Source: MHLP01 sp043736515 (GTDB lineage: Bacteria; Patescibacteriota; Minisyncoccia; Phycocordibacterales; UBA6899). Taken from it: 19,111 nucleotides of DNA. The translations under genes were made by a program, and so were the position numbers. The DNA is taken from NCBI GenBank assembly GCA_043736515.1, contig JAYTCK010000057.1, forward strand, positions 1 through 19,111, read 5' to 3'. Below are positions 1 to 4,653 of the stretch, piece after piece. The notes under the pieces were generated by a model. It ran no database searches. It saw nothing but the letters and a program-made list of their open reading frames with translations, and was not told the origin of the DNA. Numbering within the stretch: position 1 is the stretch's first letter; every line of letters starts with the position of its first letter.

Positions 1-69
1 CGGACGGGACTCGAACCCGCAACCTCCCACGTGACAGGCGGGTGCTCTAACCAGTTGAGCTACCACCGC
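1..69 (-). tRNA. tRNA-Asp (GTC), 3' end cut by window edge
   Basis: Read on the minus strand, a 7-base acceptor strand GCGGTGG is followed by the D-arm signature TAGCTCA, an anticodon loop with GTC, and a T-arm with loop TTCGAGT. Only the first three bases of the 3' acceptor strand lie inside the window, so about four bases plus the discriminator are missing. The anticodon GTC reads aspartate codons. It is probably transcribed after the upstream tRNA-Met in the same direction, with a long hairpin in between. Confidence 0.93.
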
Positions 70-194
70 AAATGAGGATGAAATGGTGCACAGCACCGAC
101 TTTTCGGCAGAAAACTTTTTTGAAAGCACGCTTTCATAAAAATGTTTTCTGCCGAAAAGGAGCGCAGCGATATTTCATCCGAATGCCGCGGTGG
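63..194. repeat. Extended inverted repeat / long hairpin between two tRNA genes
   Basis: The core is a perfect 15-bp stem, 101-115 with 144-158. Inside it lie an A/T stem (117-121 with 138-142) and a GAAAG/CTTTC stem (122-126 with 131-135) closing on a 4-base loop. Outside the core, 76-84 (GGATGAAAT) pairs with 172-180, and 63-69 pairs with 188-194. The outermost arm is the 5' acceptor strand of tRNA-Asp itself, so its partner at 188-194 repeats that strand. No U-run follows on either strand, so it is not a typical terminator. No gene is seen in 70-276. Confidence 0.75.
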
Positions 195-276
195 CAAGAG
201 GTCTTCCGATTACGACCGCAAACCTAACCGCAGGATTCGTTTCCAACTTTGCATAGTACATGAACAGTCGAATTGT

Positions 277-349
277 GTCGACGGGAGGGAACGATCCTCC
301 GACCTCGGGCTTATGAGTCCCGCGCTCTAACCAACTGAGCTACGTCGAC
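277..349 (-). tRNA. tRNA-Met (CAT), elongator type
   Basis: On the minus strand the acceptor stem GTCGACG/CGTCGAC is perfect, the D arm reads TAGCTCAGTTGGTTAGAGC, and the anticodon is CAT. The layout resembles bacterial elongator tRNA-Met. A CAT anticodon could also mark the lysidine-modified tRNA-Ile2, and I cannot exclude that. Two oddities are visible: position 31-39 is an A/G mismatch, and the T-loop reads ATCGTTC instead of TTCRANY, swapping the usual T54/A58. The discriminator is A and no CCA is encoded. Confidence 0.88.
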
Positions 350-358
350 AATAAGTGT

Positions 359-386
359 TTTATAGCATACTTTGTTTCAAAATCAA
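359..386 (-). promoter_or_regulatory. Promoter of the tRNA-Met (and probably tRNA-Asp) transcript
   Basis: On the minus strand a -35 TTGATT (381-386), a 16-base spacer and a -10 TATAAA (359-364) with an extended TGC in front. Transcription would begin a few bases before the tRNA 5' end at 349. Confidence 0.65.
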
Positions 387-413
387 ACTGATTTTTGAGC
401 TTATTCTGGCAAC

Positions 414-436
414 AAAAACCCCGCATGTTGCGGGGT
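414..436 (-). terminator. Rho-independent terminator of the 441-704 gene
   Basis: On the minus strand a 7-bp stem CCCCGCA/TGCGGGG (419-425 with 429-435) is followed by five T. It starts 5 bases after the stop codon. Confidence 0.85.
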
Positions 437-440
437 GAAA

Positions 441-704
441 CTACAGAACCTCAACTTGTTTGATGTTGCGGAAGCTTTGTGCCGACACCTCTTCACCGAA
501 CCCCGGTGAAAAGGTGATGCCTGATGCGTCGACACCAACAAGGGTGCATTCATGCGATTTGGGAACACCTCTCAAAATAGGTTCCTTCAAAACGAGCTTC
601 ACCTCTTTGCCCACATACGGACGAACGTGCTTTGCCGCAGAGCGATGGGCTCGGTGGATAGTGGAGTGCTTGGAACGTTCTTCTTCAACGGAAATAACAG
701 TCAC
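441..704 (-). CDS. Small basic protein, paralogue of the next gene; unknown function
   Basis: This 87-residue protein starts with GTG at 704, placed 6 bases after an AGGAAAG ribosome site. A longer frame opens with ATG at 794, but that ATG lies inside the terminator of the upstream gene and is rejected. A promoter TTGCAA (759-764), 17-base spacer, TACGCT (736-741) sits just upstream. The core (RPYVGKEVKLVLKEP, a G-x-H-x-C-T stretch, then GITFSP and a hydrophobic C-terminus) matches the protein at 807-1097 position by position, so the two are tandem paralogues. Alternating hydrophobic strands with a GK turn suggest a small beta-barrel (SH3- or Sm-like); that is inference only. Confidence 0.75.
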   Translation of the reverse strand: MTVISVEEERSKHSTIHRAHRSAAKHVRPYVGKEVKLVLKEPILRGVPKSHECTLVGVDASGITFSPGFGEEVSAQSFRNIKQVEVL

Positions 705-735
705 GATACGCTTTCCTTTATTGAGTTGAGAGGCC

Positions 736-764
736 AGCGTACTACACGAAGATGAAGATTGCAA
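736..764 (-). promoter_or_regulatory. Promoter of the 441-704 gene
   Basis: On the minus strand: -35 TTGCAA (759-764), 17-base spacer, -10 TACGCT (736-741). TTGCAA recurs as -35 box elsewhere in this window (4580, 15696). Confidence 0.5.
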
Positions 765-775
765 GAAGTTGAGAA

Positions 776-803
776 CACAAAAATAAAGCCCCATATGGGG
801 CCT
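776..803 (-). terminator. Rho-independent terminator of the 807-1097 gene
   Basis: The palindrome GCCCCATATGGGGC (788-801) is followed on the minus strand by a T-rich run. It begins 5 bases after the TGA stop. Confidence 0.8.
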
Positions 804-806
804 TCG

Positions 807-1097
807 TCAGTGTTTAATCTCAACAGCCATGAGTTCTGCGAACCAAATACTATTGCTCAAAACGTCAGGTAGGTCTTTGCGAGGAAAGTGAAGTACGGGA
901 TTAAATGTAATGCCACGTGGCCACAGACTTTCTATGGTGCAATGGTGGCGCGTGATATTTCCGCGGACTGTTTTTGGTGGTGTACGAAAAATTAAAACGA
1001 CCTTTTTCCCGACAAAGGGATTCAGTGCTTCGTACGCAACCCTATTTTCAGCTTTGTTGCCAGGTTTCTCTACGTGTTCGAGTGAGATAGATTGCAT
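807..1097 (-). CDS. Small protein, paralogue of the 441-704 product; unknown function
   Basis: 96 residues, ATG start at 1097 with a weak AAGGA site 6 bases upstream, TGA stop. It shares a spaced motif series with the downstream gene: P-F/Y-V-G-K-x-V-x-L near residue 27, then RG, H-x-C-T, GITF-x-P, and a hydrophobic C-terminal strand. Overall identity is low apart from these, so the duplication is old. This copy has an extra segment between GITFNP and the C-terminus. A possible promoter is TTTGCT (1148-1153), 17 bases, TAGCGT (1125-1130) with an extended TGA. A compact SH3/Sm-like barrel is a guess from the strand pattern. Confidence 0.72.
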   Translation of the reverse strand: MQSISLEHVEKPGNKAENRVAYEALNPFVGKKVVLIFRTPPKTVRGNITRHHCTIESLWPRGITFNPVLHFPRKDLPDVLSNSIWFAELMAVEIKH

Positions 1098-1124
1098 TGC
1101 GCATCCTTGTAATTGTCCTTGGTT

Positions 1125-1153
1125 ACGCTATCACAAAGGCAAGAGCAAGCAAA
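1125..1153 (-). promoter_or_regulatory. Possible promoter of the 807-1097 gene
   Basis: On the minus strand: TTTGCT (1148-1153), 17 bases, TAGCGT (1125-1130) with TGA immediately upstream. The -10 is a poor match, so this is tentative. Confidence 0.38.
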
Positions 1154-1183
1154 GAAAAACACTCGAATTCGAATGTTTTTCTT
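1152..1183 (-). terminator. Terminator-like hairpin next to the tRNA-fMet 3' relic
   Basis: A 32-base near-palindrome with one mismatched pair, centred on an EcoRI-like GAATTC. It stands to the relic at 1185-1204 as the terminator at 1351-1393 stands to the intact tRNA-fMet, so it looks like the duplicated terminator of a lost copy. Confidence 0.55.
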
Positions 1184-1184
1184 A

Positions 1185-1204
1185 CTTGTTGCGGGAGCCA
1201 GAAT
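1185..1204 (-). pseudogene. tRNA-fMet 3'-end fragment (20-base exact duplicate)
   Basis: 1185-1204 equals 1391-1410 base for base. The copied part is the tRNA 3' acceptor strand, part of the T stem and 4-6 bases of flank. The rest of the tRNA is not recognisable upstream (1205-1280 on the minus strand). It is either a decayed gene copy or an attachment-site-like duplication. In 1205-1350 between the two copies I see no gene, only weak short hairpins. Confidence 0.7.
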
Positions 1205-1350
1205 AGGTCCGGAGTTACTAAGTCTTTTGCAGTTACTTGCACGGCAAAAGCCTAAGTACTCATGACCTTGGCTCGCCCGTCTCGCGGACTCGACATGGCT
1301 GCGCCTTTCGATTCTGGCCGGAAGAGCCGCAGGGAGCTTCCTTCCCTAAC

Positions 1351-1393
1351 AAGAAATAAAAAAGCACTCAGGATGAGCGCTTTTTTATTTCTT
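1351..1393 (-). terminator. Terminator of tRNA-fMet
   Basis: A 20-bp stem with one mismatch and a 3-base loop (1351-1370 with 1374-1393), T-rich on the minus-strand descending arm. It starts one base after the mature tRNA 3' end. Confidence 0.8.
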
Positions 1394-1394
1394 G

Positions 1395-1465
1395 TTGCGG
1401 GAGCCAGAATCGAACTGACGTCTTCAGGTTATGAGCCTGACGAGGTACCGCTCCTCCATCCCGCT
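1395..1465 (-). tRNA. Initiator tRNA-fMet (CAT)
   Basis: The minus strand shows the initiator hallmarks: an unpaired first position (A1 against A72), an acceptor stem from position 2 (GCGGGA/TCCCGC), the D arm starting TGGAG, and anticodon loop CTCATAA. The anticodon stem carries A29-T41, G30-C40, G31-C39 rather than the three consecutive G-C pairs typical of bacterial initiators. The D loop is two bases shorter than in E. coli and the variable loop is four bases. The discriminator is A and CCA is not encoded. Decayed copies lie on both sides. Confidence 0.92.
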
Positions 1466-1499
1466 ATGTGTTTCGACTTCCTCAGCTTATCAGATTTAT

Positions 1500-1557
1500 G
1501 ACGACTTCAGGCTATGAGGCTAGACTGAGATCGAGGTGCCACTTGAACCATCCCGCT
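1500..1557 (-). pseudogene. Decayed tRNA-fMet copy (5' two thirds)
   Basis: Read on the minus strand, this stretch keeps the acceptor 5' strand TAGCGGGATGG, the D-arm segment around ACCTCG, and a CAT-containing anticodon loop flanked by CCTG-like bases. It has several insertions and substitutions and has lost a recognisable T arm and 3' acceptor strand. It aligns end to end with the intact gene at 1395-1465. Confidence 0.7.
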
Positions 1558-1578
1558 ATGATTTTTATTTTTCTTTCG

Positions 1579-1631
1579 ACCACAGGCCATGAGGCTATCA
1601 TGACTCGAGGTTCTGCACAATCCATCCCGCT
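1579..1631 (-). pseudogene. Second decayed tRNA-fMet copy
   Basis: On the minus strand AGCGGGATGGA opens the copy, followed by a D-arm remnant (ACCTCGAG) and a CAT loop flanked by GCCT/GGCC. The 3' third is missing. It is about 75 bases from the relic at 1500-1557, matching the spacing between that relic and the intact gene, so the three form a tandem array. Confidence 0.65.
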
Positions 1632-1738
1632 AATTACTTGGCTATCATAAGCAAAATATGGCTTTTTTGCAAGGGAAAATTGAAAAAATGGACCAATTAG
1701 TGTACGATTCGATTTGTTGATCTCGCGATTTCATTTTT

Positions 1739-1814
1739 GCCGTTTTAGCTCAATTGGTAGAGCATCTCCATGGTAAGGAGAAGGTACCCGGTTCGATCCC
1801 GGGAAACGGCTCCA
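1739..1814 (+). tRNA. tRNA-Thr (GGT)
   Basis: The acceptor stem GCCGTTT/AAACGGC is perfect, the D arm reads TAGCTCAATTGGTAGAGC, the anticodon loop contains GGT, and the T arm is CCCGG TTCGATC CCGGG. The discriminator is T, followed by an encoded CCA (1812-1814), unlike the other tRNAs here. It reads ACC and ACT codons. Confidence 0.95.
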
Positions 1815-1844
1815 AAAATTATCAACATGTGACCACTTGTAATT

Positions 1845-1874
1845 TTGCTGACCGGTCTACGTTTTCTGTATAAT
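1845..1874 (+). promoter_or_regulatory. Promoter giving a leaderless mRNA for the HNH gene
   Basis: -35 TTGCTG (1845-1850), 18-base spacer, consensus -10 TATAAT (1869-1874). The -10 ends 6 bases before the ATG, so transcription should start at or within a base of the A of the start codon. Confidence 0.7.
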
Positions 1875-1880
1875 TAGGAC

Positions 1881-2336
1881 ATGTCAAACCCAAAGAAACC
1901 TCGACCAAATTGCCCAATATGCACAAAAGAGCCAGCACGTTCATTTTATAAGTATTGCAGTAATGTGTGCCAACAGGAATTTCAGTATCAGGCATATATC
2001 AAGCAATGGAAAGCCGGAGAAATAAAGGGATTAAATTCCATGGGCATTGTGTCCCCTTCCATTAAAAAATACCTACGAAAGAAATTTGGAGATAAGTGTT
2101 ATCTTTGCGGATGGTCAGAAACAAACCCCAAGACGGGAGTAGTGCCCCTTGTCGCAGATCATATCGATGGAAATTGGAAAAATAATATCGAGGAAAATCT
2201 TCGACTCGTCTGTCCAAATTGTGATGCGCTCAGCCCAACATTTGCAGCACTGAATAAGGGGAACGGAAGACCGACAAGACGGATAAGCAAGAGGGCACTG
2301 GAGGGTCGCGTTCTCGCGCAAGTCAAAAAATTATGA
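1881..2336 (+). CDS. HNH-type endonuclease-like protein with an N-terminal zinc finger
   Basis: The 151-residue protein has a probable Cys4 zinc site at C11, C14, C26 and C30. An HNH (beta-beta-alpha-metal) domain follows: C73-x2-C76, the core ADHIDGN with H94 as expected general base, an ENLRLVCPNC segment, and C111-x2-C114. HNH domains cut or nick DNA with a divalent metal, and the paired Cys knuckles stabilise the fold. The target is unknown: it could be a free-standing homing-type nuclease, phage-derived, or a restriction or repair component. It lies between two tRNA-Thr genes, a common place for mobile genes, but I see no flanking repeats. No ribosome-binding site is present; translation is probably leaderless. 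Confidence 0.85.
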   Translation: MSNPKKPRPNCPICTKEPARSFYKYCSNVCQQEFQYQAYIKQWKAGEIKGLNSMGIVSPSIKKYLRKKFGDKCYLCGWSETNPKTGVVPLVADHIDGNWKNNIEENLRLVCPNCDALSPTFAALNKGNGRPTRRISKRALEGRVLAQVKKL

Positions 2337-2358
2337 TACTTTGACTGAGCAGATTATT

Positions 2359-2431
2359 GCCGCCTTAGCTCAGTTGGCAGAGCATCGCATTCGTAACGCG
2401 AAGGTCCGGAGTTCGATCCTCCGAGGCGGCT
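2359..2431 (+). tRNA. tRNA-Thr (CGT)
   Basis: Acceptor stem GCCGCCT/AGGCGGC, D arm TAGCTCAGTTGGCAGAGC, anticodon CGT, T arm CGGAG TTCGATC CTCCG. The discriminator is T, as in the tRNA-Thr at 1739; the following bases are CAC, so no CCA is encoded. It reads ACG. Confidence 0.94.
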
Positions 2432-2444
2432 CACTTAAATAAAT

Positions 2445-2774
2445 ATGATTCATGAAATGCATTTGCACCCCATGCCTTTTGAGCAAATTCGCACGGGGAC
2501 TAAGAGGGTTGAGGTGAGACTCAACGAAGAAAAACGTCAAAAAATACGTGTCGGTGATTCCCTCACTTTTATCTTAAGAACTGACGCATCATTAAGTATC
2601 AGCGCCCAGGTGACGCAAATTTTTCACGCGCCTAGCTTTTTGGAGATTTTTCGCATAACAAATAAAAAAGAAACAGCAGAAATGTTGGCACAAAATGCGG
2701 ATGCGATGTATCAATATTATTTACCCGAGGATGAAAAGAAGTATGGTGTGGTGGGGATTTGTTTTGAGGCGTAA
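2445..2774 (+). CDS. ASCH-domain protein
   Basis: 109 residues with the ASCH pattern: an N-terminal strand MHLHPMPFEQIRTGTKRVEVR, then LNEEKRQKIRVGDSLTF, a middle HAPSFLEIF, and the terminal YLPEDEKKYGVVGICFE. ASCH domains have a PUA-like beta-barrel and are thought to bind RNA or modified nucleosides; some relatives are hydrolases. The start is 13 bases after the end of tRNA-Thr(CGT), with no Shine-Dalgarno sequence or clear promoter between them. It may therefore share the tRNA transcript and be released by tRNA 3' processing. A second ATG lies at 2457. Confidence 0.83.
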   Translation: MIHEMHLHPMPFEQIRTGTKRVEVRLNEEKRQKIRVGDSLTFILRTDASLSISAQVTQIFHAPSFLEIFRITNKKETAEMLAQNADAMYQYYLPEDEKKYGVVGICFEA

Positions 2775-2849
2775 AAAAGTACATCTTTACTACGTCTAAC
2801 GAGGGAGGGAGTAAATGTCCTCAGTGCTCCTCGACCGAGTGACGACGCG

Positions 2850-2877
2850 GTAAATACCCCGTCCGCGTGGTATTTAC
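2850..2877 (+). terminator. Hairpin after the ASCH gene, possible terminator
   Basis: A 9-bp stem GTAAATACC/GGTATTTAC (2850-2858 with 2869-2877) followed by ATTTTC. Its right arm overlaps the -35 box of the methyltransferase promoter, so it could also affect that promoter. A weaker bulged hairpin lies at 2780-2817. Confidence 0.45.
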
Positions 2878-2901
2878 ATTTTCGCTGTGGCGTGGTACTC
2901 A
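2873..2901 (+). promoter_or_regulatory. Promoter giving a leaderless mRNA for the methyltransferase
   Basis: -35 TTTACA (2873-2878), 17-base spacer, -10 TACTCA (2896-2901) with extended TGG. Six bases separate the -10 from the ATG at 2908, as for the HNH gene and prfB. Confidence 0.6.
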
Positions 2902-2907
2902 TATCAC

Positions 2908-3600
2908 ATGTCCAAGCATCAGCAATTCTGGAATAACGAATACAAAACCTCGAAGCATATACAGCTTTCGGACGAGCCGGCCGGAGATCTCGAGAAATTT
3001 TGTCGTTTCTTGGAACGTAATTACGGCAAGCGGTTTTTGAACGTTACGACACAGGCGCTCGATCTCGGCTCCGGCAATGGCCGTAACCTCATATATCTGG
3101 CAAAGAACTACGGGATGAGGGGAATAGGCTACGATATTTCCGATGTGGGAGTGAAGCAGGCGCAAGCGGCTTCCAAAGAATTGCCCATTACGTATACAGT
3201 GCGCTCGATAGAAGGTGTATTTGATTTGAAGGATAGTTCCATTATGGTTGCGCTCGACATGATGACTTCCCATTTTCTGAAACAAAAAGGACGCGAGATG
3301 CTGCGGGATGAAATTCTCCGTGTGCTCAAGCCAGGCGGCTGGCTGTTCTTTAAGTCGTTTCTCGCTGAGCAGGACCTTAACGTGCGCCGACTTCTCAAAG
3401 ATCATCCAGCGGACGAAGAAAATGCCTATATTCACCCTGAACTTGGGGTCTATGAACATGTGTGGACTGAGCCGACGCTTCGAGAATTTTTTGAACCACA
3501 TTTTATTGTGCACAAGATCGAACGTTCTCATAAACACATCAAGGAAGGGCGGGCGAATAAACGCCGAACAGTGACTGCTTATCTCGAAAAAGCTTTCTAG
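2908..3600 (+). CDS. SAM-dependent class I methyltransferase
   Basis: 230 residues from ATG 2908. A GTG at 2887 is in frame, but it lies within the promoter spacer, so the ATG is preferred. Motif I is LDLGSGNGRN (residues 51-60), which binds SAM, and the acidic residue after strand 2 is D76 in GIGYDIS. A later ILRVLKPGGWLFF segment is the usual post-motif IV/V strand. The opening FWNNEYKT resembles small Rossmann-fold methyltransferases of the methyltransf_25/TPMT-like group. The substrate cannot be inferred. A double hairpin follows the gene. Confidence 0.85.
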   Translation: MSKHQQFWNNEYKTSKHIQLSDEPAGDLEKFCRFLERNYGKRFLNVTTQALDLGSGNGRNLIYLAKNYGMRGIGYDISDVGVKQAQAASKELPITYTVRSIEGVFDLKDSSIMVALDMMTSHFLKQKGREMLRDEILRVLKPGGWLFFKSFLAEQDLNVRRLLKDHPADEENAYIHPELGVYEHVWTEPTLREFFEPHFIVHKIERSHKHIKEGRANKRRTVTAYLEKAF

Positions 3601-3604
3601 TTTT

Positions 3605-3654
3605 ACAGACAGGTATTTTTATACGATATATCATATAAAAAAATACCTTGTTTG
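3605..3654 (+). terminator. Imperfect A/T-rich hairpin after the methyltransferase
   Basis: About 20 bp of imperfect stem around AGGTATTTTTATA, with arms ending near 3625 and starting near 3634. It is followed directly by a second, perfect hairpin. Confidence 0.5.
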
Positions 3655-3658
3655 TACG

Positions 3659-3701
3659 ATTACGTTAATTACTTCGGTCGAAGTAATTAACGTAATTTTT
3701 T
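3659..3701 (+). terminator. Rho-independent terminator with a 17-bp perfect stem
   Basis: 3659-3675 pairs without error with 3680-3696 around a 4-base loop, followed by a T-run to 3701. It ends methyltransferase transcription. Confidence 0.8.
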
Positions 3702-3709
3702 AGTAAAGC

Positions 3710-3764
3710 TTGTTCGGAGTTTGTTCGAGGGCGGTTAGGAGGTTTGCTTGAGGCTTGTTTTGTA
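3710..3764 (+). repeat. Short degenerate repeats about 11 bases apart
   Basis: Units TTGTTCGGAG (3710), TTGTTCGAGG (3721), TTGCTTGAGG (3744) and TTGTTTTGTA (3755) recur at 11 bases or a multiple plus one. They give this strand a strong G/T bias, and they run into the -35 box of the MetF-like gene. Confidence 0.4.
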
Positions 3765-3782
3765 GATTCTTTGCGATACTCT
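3755..3782 (+). promoter_or_regulatory. Likely promoter of the MetF-like gene
   Basis: -35 TTGTTT (3755-3760), 16-base spacer, -10 TACTCT (3777-3782). The -35 coincides with the last of the 11-base repeat units. Confidence 0.45.
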
Positions 3783-3815
3783 TTAATACAGAGTCCTTTT
3801 TTATGAGGAGGTAAT

Positions 3816-4529
3816 GTGAAAACAGCAATTTCTGTGGAGCTTGTTCCACGAAGCCGCGAAAGCCTGATTGCTGATGCGGAAGTCGCCGCACAGCATAGCG
3901 AGGTAACGCACCTCAATGTCACAGACCTTGAGCGCTTTCCACTGCGGAGTGTTGATGCGGTCCGAATACTGCACAAAAAGTTTGGGAAGCGATTCGTGTA
4001 TGTTCCTCATGTCCGCGCCAGAGTGCCATCGTGGAATGTGAATAGGTATTGTGGAGATATTGGGCTGGTTATCCGCGGTGATGAAACAGCCCACTCATGT
4101 AATTTCGTTTCTTCGGTTGAGGAGATCGCGATGCTTTCTCGGTGCGTGCGAACGATGGCGGGTCTTGACCCGTATCGCTCTTCTCTTCGTGCTGAACTTG
4201 CATACATGGAAGAAAAACGCGCAGCCGGCGCATCGGGGTTTTTCACGCAGCCATTCTTCTCGATGGATTACCTCCGCTTTTGGGATGCGCTACTCCCGAA
4301 AGACTGCGAAATTTTTTACGGAATCTCTCCCGTTACGACAGAAAAGTCGCTCCTTTATTGGAAAGAAAAGAATGCTGTTGTCTTTCCCGCGCACTTTTCA
4401 ACTGCATTATCGGATCAGGTAGTATTTGCTCGTGAGGTTATAAACTTCGCCAAGAAGAAAGGTAGGTCAGTGTACCTCATGCCGATTCGTACACCACTTG
4501 CTCCCTACTTGGAAAAAGTTTTTGCATAA
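3816..4529 (+). CDS. Methylenetetrahydrofolate reductase-like TIM-barrel protein
   Basis: 237 residues from a GTG start 5 bases after a canonical AGGAGGT. The N-terminus SVELVPRSRE, the VTHLNVTD strand, IGLVIRGDET, the segment ELAYMEEKRAAGASGFFTQPFF, and FYGISPVT follow the order of MetF-family barrels (substrate E, GD motif, K-x-AGA-x-TQ-FF). MetF enzymes reduce methylene-THF to methyl-THF using FAD and NADH. At 237 residues it is shorter than E. coli MetF (296), and several cofactor-contact motifs look altered (IRGDET where GGD would be expected). Enzymatic activity is therefore uncertain. The gene stands alone, with its own promoter and terminator. Confidence 0.7.
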   Translation: MKTAISVELVPRSRESLIADAEVAAQHSEVTHLNVTDLERFPLRSVDAVRILHKKFGKRFVYVPHVRARVPSWNVNRYCGDIGLVIRGDETAHSCNFVSSVEEIAMLSRCVRTMAGLDPYRSSLRAELAYMEEKRAAGASGFFTQPFFSMDYLRFWDALLPKDCEIFYGISPVTTEKSLLYWKEKNAVVFPAHFSTALSDQVVFAREVINFAKKKGRSVYLMPIRTPLAPYLEKVFA

Positions 4530-4534
4530 CACCA

Positions 4535-4561
4535 AACCGCCCTTATGTGGGGCGGTTTTTT
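4535..4561 (+). terminator. Rho-independent terminator of the MetF-like gene
   Basis: 8-bp stem AACCGCCC/GGGCGGTT (4535-4542 with 4550-4557), six T. Confidence 0.88.
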
Positions 4562-4579
4562 GACACGGTTAGCAATGTC

Positions 4580-4607
4580 TTGCAAAAAGGCAGGGAAGCC
4601 CTAGGAT
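4580..4607 (+). promoter_or_regulatory. Promoter of the PBP gene
   Basis: -35 TTGCAA (4580-4585), 16-base spacer, -10 TAGGAT (4602-4607). An in-frame ATG at 4606 lies within the -10 and cannot be the start; the ATG at 4654 has an AAGGAGGT site. Confidence 0.6.
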
Positions 4608-4653
4608 GAATGCAGATTTGTTTTTTCACAGAGACTTCATGAAGGAGGTCGAA

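Noticed and set aside
441..794. ATG at 794 as start of the small basic protein
   Set aside because: It lies in the terminator hairpin of the upstream gene and precedes the promoter; GTG at 704 has a good ribosome site.
1262..1650. Short plus-strand frames over the initiator tRNA array
   Set aside because: They translate the antisense of tRNA-fMet and its relics.
2899..3537. Long minus-strand frame opposite the methyltransferase
   Set aside because: It is the shadow of a clear methyltransferase frame and shows no family motifs.
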